Shown here: positions 1 to 9,308 of the stretch, piece by piece
How positions within the stretch are numbered: the stretch's first letter is position 1
How the letters are laid out: each line of letters begins with the position of its first letter
Assembly: GCA_036267755.1 (NCBI GenBank)
Contig: DATAVK010000014.1
Span: forward strand, 1-11,945
Reading direction: 5' to 3'
Source: DATAVK01 sp036267755
GTDB taxonomy: Bacteria > Actinomycetota > Actinomycetes > JAFAQI01
Length of the DNA stretch: 11,945 nucleotides
Notes under the pieces: generated by a model
Told to the model about the DNA's origin: nothing
The model's database searches: none
Seen by the model: only the letters and a program-made list of their open reading frames with translations
Translations under genes and position numbers: made by a program

Positions 1-648
1 TCACCAGCCGTCGACGTGAAGGACATCGTCCAGCGGCGCCCGCGCCGCGGGTCGGAATGATTCCCCGATCGGGTAGGCCACCGGGATCAGCGCGCCCTGC
101 CGGATCGTGTCCGGGATGCCCAGCAGGCTCGCGACTTCTGCCTCGTAGACCAAATGCAGCGTCGTCCAGGCACTCGCCAGTCCGCGCAGCCGCAGCGCCA
201 GCATGAAGCTCCACGCGGCCGGCAGGATAGACCCCCACAGCCCGGCCTGGTTCTCGGCCGACAACGCCCCGCCCACCGTGACGCACGGCAGCACGAGCAC
301 CGGCGCCTCGGCCATGTGGTCGCCGAGGTAGGCGACGCTGTCACCGATCCGGTGTTGCACCGACGCCCGCTCCGGAGAATCCGCGAACAACTTCGCCGCG
401 CTGCCTTCGGACTCGAGGTACGACGCCACAGAGCGGTGATAGAGCTCGCCGATGGCCGCCCGGAGCTCCGGGTCAGTGACGACGACGAAGTGCCACCCCT
501 GCCGGTTGCTGCCGGACGGGGCCTGCAGGGCGACCTCCAGACACTCCCGGATGACCGCGAGATCCACCGGTCGCTCGAAGTCGAGCCGCTTGCGCACCGA
601 GCGGGTCGTGGTGAGGACGTCGTACGCCGACAAGGGTGAGGTCGTCAT
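1..648 (-). CDS. Nitroreductase family protein, Rv3368c-like
   Basis: Predicted 215-residue flavin-dependent oxidoreductase of the nitroreductase fold (PF00881), expected to bind FMN and reduce substrates with NAD(P)H; the physiological substrate is unknown. Visible family segments are TTTRSVRKRL (13-22, the N-terminal flavin-phosphate arginine region), APSGSNRQGW (43-52), the helix around GSILPAAWSFMLALRLRGL (139-157) followed by SAWTTLHL, and PVAYPIG (189-195). From memory, sequence and length closely match mycobacterial Rv3368c (about 214 residues), which supports the ATG at 648. A GTG at 666 would add six residues (MRRSAV) with no family support. No signal peptide or membrane segment, so cytosolic. 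The gene begins 26 bases after the exporter subunit stop, has no convincing Shine-Dalgarno or promoter of its own, and is probably the third gene of that operon. Its TGA occupies bases 1-3, so the gene is complete. Family assignment is strong; function beyond oxidoreductase is not established. Confidence 0.9.
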   Translation of the reverse strand: MTTSPLSAYDVLTTTRSVRKRLDFERPVDLAVIRECLEVALQAPSGSNRQGWHFVVVTDPELRAAIGELYHRSVASYLESEGSAAKLFADSPERASVQHRIGDSVAYLGDHMAEAPVLVLPCVTVGGALSAENQAGLWGSILPAAWSFMLALRLRGLASAWTTLHLVYEAEVASLLGIPDTIRQGALIPVAYPIGESFRPAARAPLDDVLHVDGW

Positions 649-674
649 AACTGCGGATCGTCGCACTCGACCCG

Positions 675-2534
675 CTAGACAAGCGAGTCGCGCCAGGCCC
701 GGGCCAGGGCGGCGTACTCCCCAGTTCCCGCCGCGAGCAGGCTGTCCGGGTCGCCGTCCTCGATGATCTGGCCGTCCGCCATGACCAACACCCGGTCGGC
801 GATGCCGACCGTCGACAGCCGGTGGGCGATGATCAGCGCCGTCCGGTCCGCCAGCACGGTCTGCAACGCCTGCTGCACCAGCCGCTCGGTCGGCGCGTCG
901 AGCGACGAGCTCGCCTCGTCGAGGATGAGAACGGCCGGGTCCGCGAGCAGCGCCCGGGCGAGCGCGATCAGCTGCCGCTGGCCGGCGGAGAGCCGGCCGC
1001 CGTTCTTGCCGACGTCGGTGTCGTAGCCGGCCGGCAGGTGCGAGACGACCACGTCGACACCGATGGCGCGGCCGGCGGCCTCGATCTCTTCCCGGGTGGC
1101 GTCCGGACGGCCGAACGCGATGTTGTCCGCGACGGAGCCGCCGAACATGAACGACTCCTGCGTCACCATGGCGACCGCCCGCCGTAGGTCAGTCTCGGCG
1201 AGCTCAGTCAGCGGGATGCCATCGATGCTGACGAGGCCGGCTCGCGGGTCGTAGAACCGGGTCAGCAGCCGGGCGACCGTGGTCTTGCCCGCGCCCGTGC
1301 TGCCGAGCAACGCGACGGTCTGGCCGGCCGGAATGGACAGCGAGAAGTCGTGCAGGATCTCTCGGCCGGTGCGGTAGCCGAATCCGACGTGGTCCATCTC
1401 GACCTCGCCGCGGAACAGCCCGTCTGGCAGCTGCCGCGACACGTCCGGGATCGGCACCGACGGTGTCTCGTCGAGCACGCCGGCCAGCTTCTCGATGCCG
1501 GCGGCCGCGCCCTGGAAGGCGTCGTAGAACTGGCTGACTTGCGCCATCGGCTCGAAGAACTGCCGCAGATACAGCACGAAGGCGGCGAGCAGCCCGACGC
1601 CCATCTTGCCGCTGATGACCCGGTCACCGCCGTACAGCAGAACGACTGCTGTCGTCACGTTGCCGATCAGCATGATGCCGGGCCAGTAGATCGTCAGCAG
1701 CTGGAAGGATGCCGTCATCGCGCGCCGGTTGCGCTCGTCGAGGCCGACGAAGATCTCGTCGTTGCGCGGCTCGCGGCGGAACGCCTGCACCGCCCGGATC
1801 CCCCGCAGCGACTCGACGAAGTGGACGATGACGAGCGCGATCGACTCACGGGTACGCCGGTACGCCACGGTCGAGCGGCGTTGGTACCACCGGCTCAAGA
1901 ACAGCAGCGGCACCATCGCCGCCAGCGCGATCAACGCCAACGGCCAGTCGAGCACGAGCAGGATCACGGTCACGCTGACGATCGACAGGACCGCGGTCGC
2001 GAGCGAGTCGAGCCCGGCCTCGAGCAAGGCGTTGATGGCGTCGAAGTCCGACGTCAGCCGGCTGATCACGCGGCCCGAGGTGTAGGACTCATGGAACGAC
2101 AGGCTGAGCTGCTCGAAGTGGACGAACACCCGGCGCCGTAGCTCGATGACGACGTCCTGGCCGATCCGCCCGGCACCCAGCAGGAAGATCCGGGTCAAGA
2201 CGGCCTGGAGAACGGCGCACCCGACGATCGCCGCCACGACGGCGAAGACGACCGTGTCGTCGCCGTGACGAGCGTGGCTGATCCCTGAGTCGATGCCGAC
2301 GTCCACGAGGGTCGGGATGGCGAGGTTCGCGCCGGTGCCGACCACGATCGCGAGGCACACCCACAACGCCGCCCGTTTGTGCGGCCGGATCAGCGACGAG
2401 AGCAGCGCCCGGGTCCGGTGCTGCAGCAGCAAGGAAACCGCCGCCGGCAGCGACTCGTCATCCTCGGCCGCAACCCCGCGCCACGCCTCGAGGTCGACCG
2501 CGTCCGGGTCGATGTCGGCGGTGTCGGCGGTCAT
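675..2534 (-). CDS. ABC exporter subunit with the catalytically competent ATPase site (TMD-NBD half-transporter)
   Basis: Predicted 619-residue type IV (B-family) ABC exporter half-transporter in the cytoplasmic membrane. An acidic cytosolic N-terminal tail (1-30) precedes six membrane helices (roughly 56-80, 94-118, 174-195, 198-214, 280-300, 311-330). The nucleotide-binding domain starts near 375 with A-loop Tyr387, Walker A GSTGAGKT (411-418), Q-loop Gln459, signature LSAGQ (515-519), Walker B VLILDE with catalytic Glu540, and H-loop His571. The signature deviates from LSGGQ at its third residue, while Walker B is intact; the partner gene shows the opposite pattern. The ATG at 2534 overlaps the partner's TGA in an ATGA junction and lacks a Shine-Dalgarno, suggesting termination-reinitiation and matched expression. 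Architecture and gene order recall mycobacterial Rv1273c/Rv1272c (from memory, not searched). The substrate cannot be read from sequence: lipid, drug or peptide are all possible. Confidence 0.95.
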   Translation of the reverse strand: MTADTADIDPDAVDLEAWRGVAAEDDESLPAAVSLLLQHRTRALLSSLIRPHKRAALWVCLAIVVGTGANLAIPTLVDVGIDSGISHARHGDDTVVFAVVAAIVGCAVLQAVLTRIFLLGAGRIGQDVVIELRRRVFVHFEQLSLSFHESYTSGRVISRLTSDFDAINALLEAGLDSLATAVLSIVSVTVILLVLDWPLALIALAAMVPLLFLSRWYQRRSTVAYRRTRESIALVIVHFVESLRGIRAVQAFRREPRNDEIFVGLDERNRRAMTASFQLLTIYWPGIMLIGNVTTAVVLLYGGDRVISGKMGVGLLAAFVLYLRQFFEPMAQVSQFYDAFQGAAAGIEKLAGVLDETPSVPIPDVSRQLPDGLFRGEVEMDHVGFGYRTGREILHDFSLSIPAGQTVALLGSTGAGKTTVARLLTRFYDPRAGLVSIDGIPLTELAETDLRRAVAMVTQESFMFGGSVADNIAFGRPDATREEIEAAGRAIGVDVVVSHLPAGYDTDVGKNGGRLSAGQRQLIALARALLADPAVLILDEASSSLDAPTERLVQQALQTVLADRTALIIAHRLSTVGIADRVLVMADGQIIEDGDPDSLLAAGTGEYAALARAWRDSLV

Positions 2535-4333
2535 GACGTGGTCGCCCGGGTGTCGTCGACCGAGAGGATCTCGGCGTACGCCGGTAACCCCATCAGCTCG
2601 GAGTGGGTGCCCACCGCGACGAGCCGACCGTCGGCCAGCAGCGCGACGCGATCGGCCAGCGCGACGGTCGAGGGTCGATGGACGACGAGCAGCCCGGTGG
2701 TGTCGCCGAGCACGGCGGACAGCGCGCGCTCGACGAGTGCCTCGGTGTGGACATCAAGCGCCGACAACGGGTCGTCGAGCACCAGCACAGACGGCTGGGC
2801 GACGACGGCCCGGGCCAGCGCGAGCCGCTGTCGCTGGCCGCCGGACAGCGACAGCCCCTGCTCCCCGATGCGGGTGTCGAGCCCCCACGGGAGGTCGAGC
2901 ACGAAGTCCGCCTGGGCCAGGTCGAGGGCCGCCTGCACCTCGTCGTCGGTCGCGTCGGGACGCCCGAGCACGAGGTTCTCCCGGACGCTCATCGAGAACA
3001 GCACCGGGTCCTCGAAGGCGGTGGCGACCTCGCGGCGCAGCGACGACAGCGACAGGTCGCGGATGTCGATCCCATCCAGCGTGATGCGACCGCCGGTCAC
3101 GTCGTAGAGCCGGGACGGCAGCGCGGTCATGACGCTCTTGCCGGACCCGGTCGCTCCCACGATGGCGACCGTCTCCCCTGGCGCGATGTCGAGCGTGACG
3201 TCGCTCAACGTGGGCTCATCGGCGTCGTCGAACTGGAACGCGACGTGCTCGAAGCTGAGCCGGCCGCGCACCTTGACCAGCGGCACCGGGTGCGGCGGGT
3301 CGGTGATGGCCGGCTCGGTGTCAAAGACTTCCAGGATCCGCGTGGCGGCGGTGGCGGCCTCCTCGGCCATCGCGAGGATCCACCCGATGTCGATCACCGG
3401 CCACTGCAGCAGGACGAGCAGGGTGACGAACGCGACCAGGTCACCGAGGCTCATCGAGCCGTGGGCGACCGCGAGGCTGCCGAGCAGGACGACGACGGCC
3501 ATCGTGAGGTTCGGGATCAGCTGCAGCAGCGACCAGAACCGGCCGAGCAGCCGCACCATGCCCAGCTGTGACTCCCGGACCCGCGTGGCCTGGTCGAGGA
3601 AGCGGGAGGTCAGCCACGGGCCGCGACCGAACGCCTTGGTGACGCGGATTCCGCTCGCGGCCTCCTCGGCCAGCGTCGCCAGGTCGCCGGAGCGGTCCTG
3701 CATCTCACGGGAGACCTGCGCGTAGCCAGCCCCGAACGCCCGGGACAGGATGACCACGGGGATGGTGGCGGCGGCGACCAGCAGCCCGATGGACCAGTAC
3801 GTCGCGATGAGCAGGATGAGCACGGCGATGTACTGCACGATGTTGATCACGAGATAGATCGCGCCGAACCCGAAGAACCGTCGGATCGTGGAGAGGTCGG
3901 TCGTCGCGCGGGACAGCAGCTGACCGGTCCCCCACTTGTCGTGGAAGGCCACCGACAGCCGCTGCAGGTGGCTGTAGAAGTCGTTGCGGATGTCGCGCTC
4001 GATCGAGAGCACCGCTGTCGACTGGATCCAGCGGCGGAGCCAGATCAGGGTCGCTTCGGCGACCCCGAGGAAGAGCACGAGGACGAACAGTGGAATCAGT
4101 TCGCCGCGCTCACCACGTTTGATCGGGCCGTCGACGATCGCCGCGATGACCAGCGGCACGGCGGTGCTCGCGGCCACCCCAAGGAAAGCCGCGATGAACA
4201 TGACGATGACCTGCCAGCGCCAGGGACCGGCGTACCGGCGCAGCCACCACAGGGCGGCGTAACGCGACCGACGTGCCGCTCCCTCGACCGGGATCGGGGC
4301 ATGGCCGTGCTGAGTTTCCGTTCCGGCGGCCAT
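2531..4333 (-). CDS. ABC exporter subunit with the degenerate ATPase site (TMD-NBD half-transporter)
   Basis: Predicted 600-residue B-family ABC exporter half-transporter, first gene of the exporter operon. Six membrane helices lie at about 41-68, 79-100, 155-178, 181-198, 267-290 and 296-320. The nucleotide-binding domain has Phe368 at the A-loop position, Walker A GATGSGKS (393-400), Glu441 where the Q-loop normally has Gln (AFEDPVLFS), canonical signature LSGGQ (496-500), Walker B VLVLDD with Asp521 replacing the catalytic Glu, and H-loop His552. Asp at that position marks the degenerate half of heterodimeric exporters such as TM287/288. Its intact LSGGQ would complete the competent site formed with Glu540 of the 619-residue partner. 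ATG 4333 is the first possible start: an in-frame TAA lies four codons upstream, inside a TANNNT box placed for leaderless transcription. The stop overlaps the next start by four bases. Confidence 0.95.
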   Translation of the reverse strand: MAAGTETQHGHAPIPVEGAARRSRYAALWWLRRYAGPWRWQVIVMFIAAFLGVAASTAVPLVIAAIVDGPIKRGERGELIPLFVLVLFLGVAEATLIWLRRWIQSTAVLSIERDIRNDFYSHLQRLSVAFHDKWGTGQLLSRATTDLSTIRRFFGFGAIYLVINIVQYIAVLILLIATYWSIGLLVAAATIPVVILSRAFGAGYAQVSREMQDRSGDLATLAEEAASGIRVTKAFGRGPWLTSRFLDQATRVRESQLGMVRLLGRFWSLLQLIPNLTMAVVVLLGSLAVAHGSMSLGDLVAFVTLLVLLQWPVIDIGWILAMAEEAATAATRILEVFDTEPAITDPPHPVPLVKVRGRLSFEHVAFQFDDADEPTLSDVTLDIAPGETVAIVGATGSGKSVMTALPSRLYDVTGGRITLDGIDIRDLSLSSLRREVATAFEDPVLFSMSVRENLVLGRPDATDDEVQAALDLAQADFVLDLPWGLDTRIGEQGLSLSGGQRQRLALARAVVAQPSVLVLDDPLSALDVHTEALVERALSAVLGDTTGLLVVHRPSTVALADRVALLADGRLVAVGTHSELMGLPAYAEILSVDDTRATTS

Positions 4334-4410
4334 ACAGCGACGTTACCGGGAGGCACCACCAGTTTTGCTGGGCCGAGTGCCGCCGTCGGTGAACATTCCG
4401 AGGCGCCGCG
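4334..4410 (-). other. Spacer between hydratase and exporter operon
   Basis: These 77 bases separate the enoyl-CoA hydratase stop from the exporter operon start. A TANNNT box at 4340-4345 sits next to the exporter ATG. I see no strong terminator: the only hairpin near the middle, CCAG/CTGG around CAAAA on the minus strand (about 4359-4371), has a four-base-pair stem and no T-run. Read-through from the hydratase gene into the exporter genes therefore remains possible. Confidence 0.5.
4340..4345 (-). promoter_or_regulatory. Putative -10 box for leaderless exporter mRNA
   Basis: On the minus strand TAACGT matches the actinobacterial TANNNT -10 consensus. It is followed by exactly six bases (CGCTGT) and then the exporter ATG, so transcription would begin on the A of the start codon. 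No TTGACA-like -35 is visible at 16-18 base spacing, which is common in actinobacteria. There is no Shine-Dalgarno before this ATG, as expected for a leaderless message. This is inferred from geometry, not measured. Confidence 0.5.
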
Positions 4411-5190
4411 TCAGCGACCGACGAACTGCGCCTTGCCCGGGCCGTATGCGATGAAGGACTCCGTCCCGATCGTCTTGTCCTCCGTGGCGAACAGCGCCGC
4501 AAACGCTTGCCGCTCGATCGCAAGACCCGTGTCGAGATCGACGTCGAGCCCGAGGTCGATCGCCTGCTTGGCGGCGCGCAGCGCGAACGCCGGACCGTTC
4601 GAGAACTGCGAGGCCCACCGCACCGCTGCGTCGTACACGTCTTCGGCGGGAACGACCTCGTCGACCAGCCCGATCGCGAGCGCCTCGTCCGCGTCGACGA
4701 AGCGACCGGTGAAGCAGATGTCCTTGGCCCGGGAAGGCCCGACCAGCCTCGACAATCGCTGGGTGCCGCCCGCACCCGGGATGATGCCGAGCAGGATCTC
4801 GGGCTGGCCGAGCTTGGCGTCCGCGGCGGCGACTCGCCGATCGGCACACAGCGCCAGCTCGCAGCCGCCGCCGAGCGCGTAGCCGGTGATCGCGGCGACC
4901 GTCGGCTTCGGGATCGCGGCGACCGCGGTGAACGACGCCTGCAGGGTCGTCGCGCGCTCCGCCATTTCGGTGTAGCTGAGTGGCGCCATCTCCTTGATGT
5001 CAGCGCCCGCCGCGAAGACCTTCGGGCCGCCGTAGATCACCACGGAGCGCACCTCGGAGCGCTCGGTGGCCTCGGTCGCGGCAGCCCGCAGCTCCTGCTG
5101 CACCTGCCCGTTGAGCGCGTTCATCTTGGGACGGTCGAGGCGGATGGTCCCGATCGCGCCGTCGACCTCGAGCGTCACGTAGTCAGCCAT
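4411..5190 (-). CDS. Enoyl-CoA hydratase/isomerase (crotonase family)
   Basis: Predicted 259-residue cytosolic crotonase-fold enzyme, most likely hydrating trans-2-enoyl-CoA to 3-hydroxyacyl-CoA in fatty-acid or related acyl-CoA catabolism. AAGADIKEM (60-68) is the CoA-binding/oxyanion-hole segment and GYALGGGCELALCADR (103-118) the second, with Gly108 at the oxyanion position. Glu111 and Glu131 (in GQPEILLGIIPGAGGTQR) are 20 residues apart, matching catalytic Glu144 and Glu164 of rat mitochondrial crotonase, so hydratase activity is more likely than a one-Glu isomerase. The C-terminal GPGKAQFVGR ending and the length are normal for the family. The only credible start is ATG 5190, preceded by a TANNNT box at leaderless spacing. 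It lies divergent to glgX with a 41-base gap and 77 bases upstream of the exporter operon. Chain-length preference and pathway cannot be told from sequence, so I give no symbol. Confidence 0.95.
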   Translation of the reverse strand: MADYVTLEVDGAIGTIRLDRPKMNALNGQVQQELRAAATEATERSEVRSVVIYGGPKVFAAGADIKEMAPLSYTEMAERATTLQASFTAVAAIPKPTVAAITGYALGGGCELALCADRRVAAADAKLGQPEILLGIIPGAGGTQRLSRLVGPSRAKDICFTGRFVDADEALAIGLVDEVVPAEDVYDAAVRWASQFSNGPAFALRAAKQAIDLGLDVDLDTGLAIERQAFAALFATEDKTIGTESFIAYGPGKAQFVGR

Positions 5191-5196
5191 GGCGCG

Positions 5197-5202
5197 AGCG
5201 TA
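5197..5202 (-). promoter_or_regulatory. Putative -10 box for leaderless hydratase mRNA
   Basis: On the minus strand TACGCT fits TANNNT and is followed by six bases (CGCGCC) and then the hydratase ATG. This is the same spacing as before the exporter operon, placing the predicted +1 at the A of the start codon. The -35 region (AAAGCC at 17-base spacing) is not consensus. There is no Shine-Dalgarno upstream of the ATG. Confidence 0.5.
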
Positions 5203-5217
5203 ACCACCGCGACGTGC

Positions 5218-5221
5218 GAGG
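5218..5221 (+). promoter_or_regulatory. Weak ribosome binding site deciding the glgX start
   Basis: GAGG ends ten bases before ATG 5232, a slightly long but usable spacing. It lies downstream of the alternative GTG at 5214, so it can only serve the ATG. This favours the 702-residue form of GlgX over the 708-residue one. Confidence 0.4.
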
Positions 5222-5231
5222 CTTTCCGGCG

Positions 5232-7322
<2,091 letters not shown>

Positions 7323-7340
<18 letters not shown>

Positions 7341-9308
7341 CTTGGTAGGCCGCCACAGGACCAGCGTGGGGACGCCGGGCGGCGTGAAGCTCATCACCTG
7401 GCCGTAGAACGACAGCTCGGACTGCAGCGCGTCGATCACTGTCTCGCTGCGCCGGAAGCCGTGTGACTCGCCCTCGTAGGCCCGGTAGGCGTGCGGGATT
7501 CCCTTGCGCACCATGGCATCGCGGAACAGCTCGGCCTGCGCGGGCGGGACGACAGGGTCGTCGAGTCCTTGCAGCAAGAGCACCGGGCAGGACAGATCGT
7601 CGACGTGGTTCAACGGGGCACGAGAGTCGTAGAGGTCTCGACGCTCGGGCAGCGGACCGATCAGCCCGTCCAGGTAGCGCGACTCGAAGTCGTGTGTCGT
7701 CTCGGCGAACGTCACCAGCTCGGCGACCCCGAAGTACGACGTTCCACACGCGAACGCATCGGTGGAGGTGAGCGACGCGAGCACGGTCCAGCCACCGGCC
7801 GAGCCGCCGCGGATCGCGAGCCGCTCGCCGTCCGCCAAGCCGGCCTCGACCAGCCCGCGCATGGTCGCCACCGTGTCCTCGACATCGACGACGCCCCACT
7901 GGCCCCGCAACCGCTCGCGGTACGCCCGGCCGTAACCCGTGGACCCGCCGTAGTTGACGTCGACCACACCGATGCCGCGGCTGGTGAAGTAGGCCTTCTC
8001 GACGTCGACCACGGCCGAGACATGCGCCGTCGGGCCACCGTGCACGAACGCGACGTAGGGCGGCAGCTCACCGTCGGGTCCTTCGACGTCACGGTTGTGC
8101 GGCGGGTAGACGATCGCGTGGACCTCGCGACCGCCCGGCCCGGCGAACGTCATCGGCTGTGCCTCGGACAGGTACCCGACGTCAGGCAGGTCGTCGACGC
8201 TGAGCCGGATGTCCACGAGATCACCGGTGGCAAGGTCCAGTTGCCGGAGCCCGTCCGGGAGCTTCGGGCCGCCGCAGCGCAGCAGCACATGGTTGTGCTG
8301 TACCGAGCTGATCACAATCCGGCCCATGCCGGGCACATCGACATCGTCCAGCCGGCCGGTCGCCGGGTCGAGCACGCCGAGCCGGTCGTTGCCCAGGGTG
8401 CGCAACGTCAGCAGCCGGCCGTCGTCCAGCGGCAGGTAGAACCGGTATCCGAGCTGCCACATCGGGCCGCCCATGTCCGCCTCGACCGGGTGCAACGGCT
8501 CGGGCTCGCTGCCCTCCGCGATACCGAGCCGGTAGAGGTTCCACCACCCGGTCCGGTCGCTGACGACGTAGAGCGCGTCGTTGCCGACCCACTCCGGCTG
8601 CAGCACCGACTCCGTCGTCGAGCCGATCAGGGTGCGGTACGACGTGACCTCACCGCTGTCGTTGACGTCACCGACGCGAATCTCGGTGCCGTCCCACGGC
8701 ATCTGCGGGTGGTTCCAGGCGACCCACGCCAGCCGGGTGCCGTCCGGCGACAGTCGCGGGCTGGCGAGGAAGTGTGAGCCGGACACGACCGACGCGATGC
8801 GAGATGGGTCCGAGACGGCCGATCCGTCGAGCGGCACGACGCAGATATCGCGGTGTACCCCACCGGAGTCGTCGTGTGTCTCACGGACGCACCAGACCGC
8901 GTCGCCGGAACGAGCCAGCGACAACTCGCCGTAGCGCAACGCCGCCGGCTGCGGGGGCTCCGGCGTGATCGCGACCGGCGCGTCCGCACCGGGATCGAGC
9001 CGGTAGAGCCGCTGGTCGGTGAACTCCGCGAAGACGAGGACGCCGTTATCGGTCGCGGTCCACGCGCCACCGCCGTACTCGTGGACCCGGGTCCGTGCGT
9101 TCCAGGGGGCGGGGAGCACGTCGACGACCTCGCCGTCCGGACCGTGGCGCCGGACCCCGAGCCGGCCGCCCTCGGACGGTCGCAGCTCGGACCACCACGG
9201 CTCGCCGTCGACGAAGCTGCCACCGCCGACGGGATGCCCGCTGCGGGCCACGTCGGCGGCCGTGATCGGGGACGCCCAGCTTCCGAACGGGGCCTTGGTG
9301 TGGCTCAT
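7323..9308 (-). CDS. S9-family serine peptidase (prolyl oligopeptidase / acylaminoacyl-peptidase type)
   Basis: Predicted 661-residue cytosolic peptidase of clan SC. Residues about 30-390 form a beta-propeller, with repeats such as SPRLSPDGTRLAWVAW (183-198) and PEWVGNDALYVVSDR (238-252). Residues about 395-640 form the alpha/beta-hydrolase domain, with oxyanion segment VHGGP (422-426), nucleophile elbow RGGSAGG (Ser503), acid region GLDDPVVPP (Asp583/Asp584) and His616 in YEGESHGF. The triad is intact. No signal peptide is visible. Family members remove dipeptides or acylated residues from short peptides; specificity here is unknown. I start at ATG 9308, inside the ATGA that ends glgP, because the peptide after it (PITAADV) is typical and the upstream in-frame extension to 9362 is arginine-rich and overlaps glgP. 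No Shine-Dalgarno is present, so translation probably depends on glgP. Its role beside glycogen genes is unexplained. Confidence 0.93.

Larger units (their letters stand above)
5191..5231. promoter_or_regulatory. Divergent intergenic region, hydratase/glgX
   Basis: Only 41 bases separate the ATG of the enoyl-CoA hydratase (minus) from the chosen ATG of glgX (plus), so any divergent promoters must overlap each other or reach into the opposing coding sequence. The minus-strand signal is the TANNNT box at 5197-5202. On the plus strand I see only TAACCA at 5201-5206, which lacks the conserved final T, so the glgX promoter is not identified. I recognise no operator palindrome. Confidence 0.5.

Noticed and set aside
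4359..4371. Possible terminator between the hydratase gene and the exporter operon
   Set aside because: The CCAG/CTGG stem is four base pairs with an A-rich loop and no following T-run, too weak for an intrinsic terminator.
5214..5231. GTG start for GlgX, adding six residues
   Set aside because: The only SD-like sequence, GAGG at 5218-5221, lies downstream of this GTG. TAACCA at 5201-5206 would suit leaderless spacing but lacks the conserved final T of TANNNT.
7491..8777. A 428-codon plus-strand open frame opposite the S9 peptidase
   Set aside because: It lies wholly inside the peptidase gene, which has a full catalytic triad. The antisense product is rich in Arg, Val and Asp without any domain, so I treat it as a composition artefact. 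The same applies to antisense frames at 1350-2141, 2603-3571 and 4507-5388.
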